Below, piece after piece: positions 57,993 to 64,000 of a DNA stretch of 64,000 nt (position 1 is its first letter; the number at the start of each line of letters is the position of its first letter). Origin of the DNA: VXYL01 sp963422285 (lineage in GTDB: Bacteria; Pseudomonadota; Gammaproteobacteria; Pseudomonadales; Azotimanducaceae); assembly GCA_963422285.2 (NCBI GenBank), contig CAXXJO010000002.1, forward strand, positions 992,001-1,056,000. Direction: 5' to 3'. The position numbers and the translations under genes are program-made. Below the pieces are notes generated by a model, which saw nothing but the letters and a program-made list of their open reading frames with translations, ran no database searches and was not told the origin of the DNA.

Positions 57993-59148
57993 GGCATCTC
58001 TGAAAAACGCCCGAAAAACGGCACAATGGAACTTTCCAGCATCAGGGTCAAGAAATGAGCCAACTCACCTTTGCCGAAGCCGAATATGAAGGTAAGAAAC
58101 GCAAAACACGGCGGAAAAAATTTCTGGAACGCATGGATGGCCTCATCCCCTGGGAAAAATTGGAGAAGCAGCTCGCAAGGAAGTATTCAAAAGGCAAAGT
58201 CGGAAGGAAACCCTATCCGTTATCAGTCATGTTACGCATTCACGTCATGCAGCTGCTCTACAATCTGAGCGATCCGGCCATGGAGGACGCGCTGTATGAA
58301 ATCGAATCCATGCGCCGGTTTGCCGGTCTTCGCCTGTCGGACAATTTACCTGATGAAACAACGATCTTGAATTTCCGGCACTTTCTCGAACGAAACAAGT
58401 CCGGCCAACGTTTGTTCGATACGATTCAAAAGCACTTGGCCTCGCAAGGATTGAAGTTGCGGGAGGGCAGCATTGTAGATGCAACTATCATTGCTGCACC
58501 CACCTCTACCAAGAATCGAGAAGGTGAGCGCGATCCCGAAATGCACCAAGTCAAGAAAGGCAACGAATGGTACTTCGGTATGAAAATGCACGTGGCTGTC
58601 GATGACTCGTTGGGGTTGATCCACAGCCTGACAACGACTGCAGCGAATGTTCACGACATTACCCAGGTTGATCAATTTCTCCATGGGCAGGAGGAACGCG
58701 TATGGGGAGATGCCGGATGCCAGGGTATTGAGAAACGATCAGAACATGAAGGACGTGAAGTGGATTGGTTTATCGCGATGCGACCTGGGAAGCGCGCTCA
58801 ACTGTCGGCATCCGATCCGTTATCCGACGCAGAGAAGTCGAAGGCGAGTGTACGGGCAGAAGTAGAGCATTGCTTTCATCGCATCAAGTGTCGATTCGGC
58901 TATGACAAAGTCCGCTATCGCGGGTTAGCGAAAAACAGTAATCGACTATACCTACTGGCCGGTTTTGCAAATTTGCTTGGGGCTGAGCCTTCTACGAGCG
59001 CTTAGTGGGATGAGTCTGTCTGAATTCTGCAAAAGAGCAGAAATCAGACGAAGAAAACGAATGATATGAGAGGCTATGGGCCATAGAGCGACTGGAATGA
59101 GTGAAGAATGGAAAAGTCGCTCAATATCACGCGTTTCTCAGAGCTGCC
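57993..59148 (+). mobile_element. IS5-family insertion sequence, complete
   Basis: 1156 bp. Terminal inverted repeats GGCATCTCTGAAAAACGC (left) and GGCAGCTCTGAGAAACGC (right, read on the opposite strand), 16 of 18 identical. CTAG flanks both ends (57989-57992 and 59149-59152), consistent with the 4 bp target duplication of the IS5 group. It carries one transposase gene. Base composition is visibly more AT-rich than its surroundings. Confidence 0.9.
58055..59005 (+). CDS. IS5-family transposase
   Basis: 316 residues. An N-terminal DUF772-like region (MSQLTFAEAEYEGKKRKTRR, SVMLRIHVMQLLYNLSDPAM) and DDE catalytic residues: REGSIVDATIIAAP (first Asp), RVWGDAGCQGIEKR (second Asp) and SVRAEVEHCFHRIKCRFGYD (Glu). 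It is intact, so the element may still be active. Confidence 0.93.
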   Translation: MSQLTFAEAEYEGKKRKTRRKKFLERMDGLIPWEKLEKQLARKYSKGKVGRKPYPLSVMLRIHVMQLLYNLSDPAMEDALYEIESMRRFAGLRLSDNLPDETTILNFRHFLERNKSGQRLFDTIQKHLASQGLKLREGSIVDATIIAAPTSTKNREGERDPEMHQVKKGNEWYFGMKMHVAVDDSLGLIHSLTTTAANVHDITQVDQFLHGQEERVWGDAGCQGIEKRSEHEGREVDWFIAMRPGKRAQLSASDPLSDAEKSKASVRAEVEHCFHRIKCRFGYDKVRYRGLAKNSNRLYLLAGFANLLGAEPSTSA

Positions 59149-59152
59149 CTAG

Positions 59153-59412
59153 AAGTCACAACCGTACACAGATCAAAAGGAAGAGAGGCGCACACGGTCA
59201 TCATCTTGGATGCCACGGAACGTCAATTCCCCAAAATCCATCCGGACAATCTTCTATTCGACCTGTTCGGAACGTCGCCGCACGATGTACTCGACGAGGA
59301 ACGCAGGCTATTTTATGTCGCCATGACCCGGGCGGAACGCAGGCTGTTCGCCTTGACCCGCAAGGGTGCGGAGTCCCCGTTTTTGTCAGAAGCCGGTTTC
59401 CGCCATCGATAG
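59153..59412 (+). pseudogene. UvrD/Rep-type DNA helicase, C-terminal stub
   Basis: It reads LEVTTVHRSKGREAHTVIIL (motif V region) and VLDEERRLFYVAMTRAERRL (motif VI), then the C-terminal tail to the TAG at 59412. The remaining 5' part of the helicase gene is absent; the frame runs into the right end of the IS, so any product would start inside the IS at 59101. The tail resembles helicase-IV-like or UvrD-like proteins. Confidence 0.8.
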
Positions 59413-59651
59413 CTTTCACTAGATGCCGATGCGATGGATGACTTCGAGGACGATACCCCGTTTTAATTGCCTGCCAGCTCTTGGCGGTGTGCAGTCGCTC
59501 CGTTCGCGTCCGTGACGCGTAGCGTCTTGCATCGCTCTCCGTTTCGGGGCGCTCGCCAGCGGGGGCGCATTCGAGCAGGCGCTCCCCCCCATGCCCTGAA
59601 CTCGAATGACAGGTGCGCTCTCCGAGGCACCGGGTTCGAGTTGATGAGGCG

Positions 59652-60443
59652 TTAGCGACTGTTTGAAGCGCTCCAGCTGCGCTGCCCCGGCGCTGGCGGC
59701 TCTTCGGGGCCGCCGGCGAAGCACTGCGCCATGGCCATCCACCGGGATGCCGTCTCCCCCGTCACGTCGAGGTTCGTATCGGCGATGTTCCGGCCCTGGG
59801 TCACCACATGGCAGAACTCGACAGCGGAACCTTCGACGCGGTTCCTTTCGTTCGGCGCGTTCCATTCCCAGATGTCGCCGGAGGGCGCGGTCAGCCGCAC
59901 ATAGGGCACCTCGGCGGGAACGTCCAGGCCACGGTTGGCGAACGTCCAGCCGAAGGTACGCACGCCGATCACGGCGATATTCTTGACACGGTCCGTATGG
60001 ATTCGCGGCCGGCGCAGCAGATCGTAGATGTCCTGGCCGTGCGCCCAAGTCTCCATCTGCCGGGCGGTGGCGAACATCCGCACTCCCATGTCGGGGCCGA
60101 ACCAGGGCACGCGCAGGGACGGATCCACGCCGGTCAGCAGGTCGCACAGCTCGCCGAGGCAGGCCTGCCAGCGCTCGCCGAGTTCGGGGCCGGACGGCAG
60201 CTCGGGCTTTCCGTTGCCGCCGCTCCAGATGTGCCGCTCGCGGTTGCGCACCATGGCGCGAAAGACGTCTGCATCCTCAAGCGCCAGCTTGGCGACCTGA
60301 TCCGTGGTGTGCAGATGCGCGATCACGTCGTTGACCGTCCAGTTCTTGAACGGCGTATTGCGCTCCCAATCGTCGGCGTCCAGGCTGCGAACGAGTTCGT
60401 GCAGGTCGTCGCCTTCCGCGCGTAGATCGTGGGCCTGCTGCAT
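59652..60443 (-). CDS. TIGR03084 family protein (DinB/maleylpyruvate-isomerase-like)
   Basis: 263 residues. The N-terminal helical bundle has PFKNWTVNDVIAHLHTTDQ with the typical His, and later TARQMETWAHGQDIYDLLRR, WTFANRGLDVPAEVPYVRL, and a C-terminal SAVEFCHVVTQGRNIADTNL. Members bind a metal and resemble mycothiol-dependent maleylpyruvate isomerase; in Proteobacteria they tend to appear with acyl-CoA and isoprenoid catabolism genes. Substrate unknown. Confidence 0.75.
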   Translation of the reverse strand: MQQAHDLRAEGDDLHELVRSLDADDWERNTPFKNWTVNDVIAHLHTTDQVAKLALEDADVFRAMVRNRERHIWSGGNGKPELPSGPELGERWQACLGELCDLLTGVDPSLRVPWFGPDMGVRMFATARQMETWAHGQDIYDLLRRPRIHTDRVKNIAVIGVRTFGWTFANRGLDVPAEVPYVRLTAPSGDIWEWNAPNERNRVEGSAVEFCHVVTQGRNIADTNLDVTGETASRWMAMAQCFAGGPEEPPAPGQRSWSASNSR

Positions 60444-60467
60444 GGTCGATCCTCCCCAGTTATCCCG

Positions 60468-61064
60468 TCACCCCAGGCGCAGTCGCATTACCGGCCGCGC
60501 CGGCTTGCGCCGCGCCGCTTCCACGAACCCGGCCGCATCGTACATGGACTTGGCGCCGAACCACATCGAGTCGTCCCGCGACCGCTCGGCCTTGTCCACC
60601 GGATACGCTTCCAGCACGGTCGCGCCTTGGCGGCGAGCGTAGTCGATAGCGCCTTGGAGCATATCTTTCGCCACCCCTTGGCCACGCCAAGCCGCCGGCA
60701 CCACGAAGCAGACGACAGACCACACCGGCTCTTCGTCCACCGGCTTCATCACCGGCGAGCGGCGCAGCTTGGCGAAGTCTTGCCGAGGGCCGAGGGACAC
60801 CCATCCTACTGGCACGTCGCCTCGGTAGCCGACGAGTCCCGGCGGCGGCCCGCCGTCCGGCTGCGCCGCGGCCTCCGTCAGCGCCTTCAAGCCGGCACGG
60901 TTGGCATCGCGCCAAGTCGCACCCGGCGGCGGCGACGGTTGGCGACCGCTGTGCCGGTAGTGCATGCACCAGCAACCCCGCGCCACGGCGCAGCCCTTGG
61001 CATTGAAGATGGCCTCCACATCGTCCCAGCGCTCCGGCGTCAGGGGCCGCACGATTGTTTCCAT
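60468..61064 (-). CDS. GNAT family N-acetyltransferase
   Basis: 198 residues from ATG 61064 (METIVRPLTPERWDDVEAIF); a longer frame to 61103 is possible but would run into the VOC promoter. Acetyl-CoA binding motif A: SVVCFVVPAAWRGQGVAKDM. Also RGCWCMHYRHSG and GWVSLGPRQDFAKLRRSP, as in a branch of small-molecule acetyltransferases. Divergent from the VOC gene, 50 bp apart. Acceptor unknown. Confidence 0.8.
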   Translation of the reverse strand: METIVRPLTPERWDDVEAIFNAKGCAVARGCWCMHYRHSGRQPSPPPGATWRDANRAGLKALTEAAAQPDGGPPPGLVGYRGDVPVGWVSLGPRQDFAKLRRSPVMKPVDEEPVWSVVCFVVPAAWRGQGVAKDMLQGAIDYARRQGATVLEAYPVDKAERSRDDSMWFGAKSMYDAAGFVEAARRKPARPVMRLRLG

Positions 61065-61114
61065 CGTTGCTCCGTTGGCGTAGAGTTGCGAATATAGCTT
61101 CAAAGGAGTTGGAC

Positions 61115-61549
61115 ATGCGAATGCAGCTTGCCCTCAACGTCGACGACATCGAAACCGCTATCGCCTTCTATTCCAAGATATTCGGCGCCGAGGTCCACAA
61201 GCGCCGGCCGGGCTACGCCAACTTCGTGGTCGAAGAGCCGGCGCTCAAGCTGGTGCTGTTCGAGAACCCGGGCGCGCAACGGCTCAACCACCTAGGCGTC
61301 GAGACCTTCAACGACCAGGACGTCGAAGCCGCAGAAGCCCGCTTGGCGAACGCCGGGCTCGAAACCGTCAGCGAGCGCGGCGAGGTGTGCTGCTTCGCAC
61401 AGCAGAACAAGGTCTCCACCTACGATCCCCAAGGCATGCGCTGGGAGTGGTACCGGATCACCGACGACGCGCCGATAGAGGCTTCGCCGCCACCGCCCTG
61501 CTGTCCTGAGAACGAGCGACCGGCGGCCTCCCTGGGCATGCCGGCATAG
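61115..61549 (+). CDS. ArsI/CadI-like VOC dioxygenase family protein
   Basis: 144 residues, with AAGGAG before the ATG. It begins MRMQLALNVDDIETAIAFYS and KIFGAEVHKRRPGYANFVVE, then LNHLGVETFNDQDVEAAEAR and the signature EVCCFAQQNKVSTYDPQGMR followed by WEW. This mirrors the TCCYAKSDKxWxxDPxGxxWE pattern of ArsI (aerobic C-As bond lyase) and CadI. The vicinal Cys pair is kept. Metal ligands H (NHLG) and E (WEW) are present. No arsR, arsC or arsB gene is adjacent, so role in organoarsenical resistance is inference. Confidence 0.7.
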   Translation: MRMQLALNVDDIETAIAFYSKIFGAEVHKRRPGYANFVVEEPALKLVLFENPGAQRLNHLGVETFNDQDVEAAEARLANAGLETVSERGEVCCFAQQNKVSTYDPQGMRWEWYRITDDAPIEASPPPPCCPENERPAASLGMPA

Positions 61550-61650
61550 AAAGCAACATCGCCTGAAGCGCTCCGACAGCAGCAGCTACAGCCGCGAGAG
61601 CGTCATCGATTCGCTGCGCGGCTGAACGCCGGGGACTGATCCTCGGCGTC
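61550..61650. other. Short gap after the VOC gene
   Basis: About 100 bp, nothing recognised. Together with the two repeat copies and 61925-62034 it makes a 485 bp gene-free interval. Confidence 0.4.
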
Positions 61651-61792
61651 GGGCAGCGGGTGGTGCGCGAGCTTGCATTGGACGAGCCGTGCCGCTGTGG
61701 ATGACATTCGATACTGTCCCATGCCCCTGCGTACTGCACAGTATGGCTGCGTGACGCGACATGACGATACGGACTCAAACCGAGGCACTACC
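61651..61792 (-). repeat. MITE-like dispersed repeat, copy 3
   Basis: Read on the minus strand it begins GGTAGTGCCTCGGTTTGAGT, contains CGTCATGTCGCGTCACGCAGCC and ends with GGCTCGTCCAATGCAAGCTC then GCGCACCACCCGCTGCCC. Its end abuts copy 4 at 61792/61793. Confidence 0.55.
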
Positions 61793-61924
61793 GAGAAGCG
61801 GCTCGGTCTGACTTTGGACAAGCCGAGCGCTACGGATGCAGCATTCGATGCCGTCTCATGGCTCTGCATCATCTCGTGGTTGCGCGATGGGCCTGACGGC
61901 GCGGATTCGAGCCGAGCCCCTATC
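61793..61924 (-). repeat. MITE-like dispersed repeat, copy 4
   Basis: Read on the minus strand: left block GGCTCGAATCCGCGCCGTCA, middle CGCGCAACCACGAGATGATG, right block GGCTTGTCCAAAGTCAGACC. It aligns best with copy 2. Tandem with copy 3 in the same orientation. Confidence 0.6.
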
Positions 61925-62034
61925 CGGCGTCGAACCAGCTTGCGACGAAACCGAAAGCTGGCCTTGCCCGCGCTATTCTACTCTGCCGATCTGCCGCCTT
62001 CCCTTCGTCCATCGGCGCCGAGGATGGCGTCTCG

Positions 62035-63030
62035 CTACCGCATATCCCGCTGCAAGCTCGTGTATACCCGATCCACGAAGCCGAGGGAGTTCATCACCGG
62101 CCCGTAGGCGGCGTCGAAATCCTCTGTGGGACGCGACGCCACCACGTCCATCAGGCCCTTGCCCCCGGCCATCTGCTTGGCCACCCGCTCACGCACCGTT
62201 CGCAGCATGTCGATGTAGCGCTGCAAGGCGGCGCTGTCCGTCACCGGACCGTGGCCGGGGATGACGATGCCGTTGGGGCCGAGTTCGTCGAGCACGGCTT
62301 GGCAGAACGCGATCATGCCGTCGATGCCACCGCCGCTGTCGGCGTCGATGAACGGGTAGCCGGTGTTGTTGAACACGTCGCCGAGATGGGCGGCGTTGTG
62401 CTTGCGAAAGATCACCGCGGCGTCGCCGGCGGTGTGGGCAGGGCCGAAGTGGACCACGTCGATGTCGTCGCCGTTGAACTGGAAGCGCATGCGATCGTCG
62501 AACACCATCGCCGGACGCGCCGCCAGCGGATACGCCTGCTGGCGGTATCGAGTCACCACCAGGTTCAAGAGGTTGGTCTTGGCCATCATCGCAGCGGAGT
62601 TCTCGTGGGCGACGATCCAGGTGCCAGCCGGGCCGAGGGCCAAGTTGCCCTCGGCATGGTCGAAGTGCCAGTGGGTGTTGATGGCGAAGTCGATGCCACC
62701 GGGATCGACCCCGTCGCCGGCGAGCTCGCGGATGGCGGCTTCCACCTTGGGGATCATCTCCGGGAACATATCGTCGACGATCAGCACCCCCTGCTCGCCG
62801 ATGGACGCGGCGATGTTGCCGCCGACGCCGAACAGCACGTAGAGGCCGTCGGCCACCTTCTGCGTAGTGATCTCGCCATCCTCGAAGTTCCAGCTGAAGC
62901 GTTCGAGAAGCTGTTCGAGATTGAGCGGCTGCTCTGGCTGCTCTGGCTGCTCTGCCTGCCCCGCCTGCTCCTGCTGGGCGCAAGCCAATGCGCCGACGAA
63001 TGCCGCCGCCGCGGCCAGTGCGTGTTTCAT
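62035..63030 (-). CDS. Metallo-beta-lactamase-fold lipoprotein hydrolase
   Basis: 331 residues. The signal sequence MKHALAAAAAFVGALAC ends in a lipobox. A short Gln/Glu/Pro repeat (EQPEQPEQP) follows. The MBL fold has INTHWHFDHAEGN (HxHxDH), HFGPAHTAGDA, HLGDVFNNTGYP and VIPGHGPV. Periplasmic zinc hydrolase of the subclass-B3-like/quinoprotein-associated type; beta-lactamase activity is not implied. It follows the acyl-CoA dehydrogenase gene by 18 bp, so the two are probably one operon. Confidence 0.85.
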   Translation of the reverse strand: MKHALAAAAAFVGALACAQQEQAGQAEQPEQPEQPLNLEQLLERFSWNFEDGEITTQKVADGLYVLFGVGGNIAASIGEQGVLIVDDMFPEMIPKVEAAIRELAGDGVDPGGIDFAINTHWHFDHAEGNLALGPAGTWIVAHENSAAMMAKTNLLNLVVTRYRQQAYPLAARPAMVFDDRMRFQFNGDDIDVVHFGPAHTAGDAAVIFRKHNAAHLGDVFNNTGYPFIDADSGGGIDGMIAFCQAVLDELGPNGIVIPGHGPVTDSAALQRYIDMLRTVRERVAKQMAGGKGLMDVVASRPTEDFDAAYGPVMNSLGFVDRVYTSLQRDMR

Positions 63031-63048
63031 CTTCCCCTCCCTTGCCGT

Positions 63049-64000
63049 CTAGTCCGGCAAAGCCAGTATGCGTTTGGCGATGATGTTGAGCTGGACTTCC
63101 GAGGTGCCGCCCTCGATGGAGTTGGCCCGGGAGCGCAGCCATTCGCGAGTGGCGGACAGCTCGCGGCCCTCAAACTCGGCCCCCTCCCAGCCGAGCATTT
63201 GGCTGCCCAGGATGGATAGCATGAGGTCGTAGCGGGCCTTGTTCTGCTCGGTGCCGTAGAGCTTGAACATAGACGACAGGAACGTCGGTGCCCGCCCGGA
63301 GCGCATTTCCTCGCCGTTGCGGCGCACGGTGAGGCCGTAGGCGCGGTCCGTGATGCGATGCTCGATCAGCCGAGCGCGCACTCCGGCGTCGGCGATTCGG
63401 CCGTCCTCTGCCCCCAAGTAGCGGCGGGCGAGATCGGCCAGCGGATTGGCCGGCGCGGTGCTGCCGGCCATGCCGCCGATGGAAGCGCGCTCGTATTGCA
63501 ACAGGCGCTTGCCCACGGTCCAGCCCTTGCCGCGCTCGCCCACCAGGTTCTTCTTCGGCACCCGCACGTTGTCCAGGAAGGTCTCGCAGAAAGGCGATGC
63601 GCCGCTGATGAGCTTGATGGGCTTCACCGCGACGCCCGGCGTCTCCATGTCGAACAGGATGAAGGAGATGCCCTCGTGCTTGGGCGCATCGGGGTCCGTG
63701 CGCACTAGGCAGAACATCCAGTCGGCGAAGTTGGCGCCGGAGGTCCAGATCTTCTGGCCGTTGACGATGTAGTCGTCGCCGTCCTCCTCGGCCCGGGTGC
63801 GCAGGCTGGCGAGATCGGAGCCGGAACCCGGTTCGCTGTAGCCCTGGCACCACCAGATATCGCCGTGCGCGATCTTCGGCAAGTGCTCGCGCTTCTGTTC
63901 CTCGGTGCCGAACTCCAACAGCGCCGGGCCGATCATGGACAGGCCCATGCCGGTATGCGGATAGCTGGCGCCGATGCGGCGCAGTTCCTCGTTCAGGACG
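63049..64000 (-). CDS. Acyl-CoA dehydrogenase (5' end outside window)
   Basis: The C-terminal ~317 residues are present; the frame is open through the window end (VLNEELRRIGASYPHTG at the edge). Motifs: WWCQGYSEPGSGSDLASLRT (FAD/substrate loop), YIVNGQKIWTSGANFADWMF, FLDNVRVPKKNLVGERGKGW, and the C-terminal NSIEGGTSEVQLNIIAKRIL. A dehydrogenase of the long-chain or steroid-side-chain type; exact substrate not shown. Confidence 0.9.
   Translation of the reverse strand, partial: VLNEELRRIGASYPHTGMGLSMIGPALLEFGTEEQKREHLPKIAHGDIWWCQGYSEPGSGSDLASLRTRAEEDGDDYIVNGQKIWTSGANFADWMFCLVRTDPDAPKHEGISFILFDMETPGVAVKPIKLISGASPFCETFLDNVRVPKKNLVGERGKGWTVGKRLLQYERASIGGMAGSTAPANPLADLARRYLGAEDGRIADAGVRARLIEHRITDRAYGLTVRRNGEEMRSGRAPTFLSSMFKLYGTEQNKARYDLMLSILGSQMLGWEGAEFEGRELSATREWLRSRANSIEGGTSEVQLNIIAKRILALPD

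Overview
This is a 64 kb, mostly GC-rich bacterial chromosome segment, most likely from a gammaproteobacterium. The best evidence is the order birA-coaX-SPOR gene-tRNA(Thr,Tyr,Gly,Thr)-tuf-tRNA(Trp)-secE-nusG-rplKAJL-rpoBC, which is the layout seen in Pseudomonas-like gammaproteobacteria. The protein sequences (Nth, Bfr, Fur, RpoB, RpoC) also resemble the gammaproteobacterial versions.

Layout. 1-6.8 kb: a coiled-coil DUF1640-like gene, a retropepsin-like protease gene with an altered active site, nth, and a minus-strand operon of an M3 oligopeptidase, a DUF3604 protein and a HIT protein. 6.8-10.6 kb: a decaying accessory island with an AAA-ATPase/DUF1703 pseudogene, a Ser/Thr kinase fragment, a DUF2335 pseudogene and a copy of a roughly 140 bp repeat. 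10.6-14.0 kb: a five-gene operon that encodes a ferritin-like diiron protein, a paralogue that has lost metal-ligand glutamates, two small related SCP2-like proteins and an FmdB zinc ribbon. This is the best candidate for an undescribed system. 14.2-15.6 kb: a ruined sodium:solute symporter gene. 15.8-27.3 kb: a small secreted protein, a CaiB-type CoA transferase, an AT-richer orphan gene, a large secreted serine protease, a TonB receptor and a TPR-sulfotransferase. 27.8-34.4 kb: a xanthine-dehydrogenase-type large subunit, an M32 carboxypeptidase with a DUF6491 lipoprotein, a trypsin-like fragment and a MerR-TPR regulator. 34.4-38.8 kb: an ECF sigma/anti-sigma/coiled-coil operon, bacterioferritin behind a clear sigma-70 promoter and a Fur-box-like site, an ankyrin protein, and Fur.

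38.8-57.5 kb is the information-processing block. Two things stand out in it. A segment of about 1.8 kb that carries an intact yefM antitoxin and a dead yoeB toxin separates the SPOR gene from the tRNAs. RpoB carries about 160 extra residues made of two adjacent families of tandem repeats. Directly after rpoC, where the rpsL-rpsG-fusA operon often follows in this layout, there is instead an IS5-family element with an inverted partial copy of itself and the 3' stub of a UvrD-like helicase. 59.6-64 kb holds a TIGR03084-type protein, a GNAT acetyltransferase, an ArsI/CadI-like VOC protein, a metallo-beta-lactamase-fold lipoprotein and the 3' part of an acyl-CoA dehydrogenase gene.

The window mixes compact operons with translationally overlapping genes (GTGA, ATGA and TAATG junctions) and many fresh or old pseudogenes, plus short repeats with inverted ends. 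That pattern fits a genome under relaxed selection with mobile-element activity.
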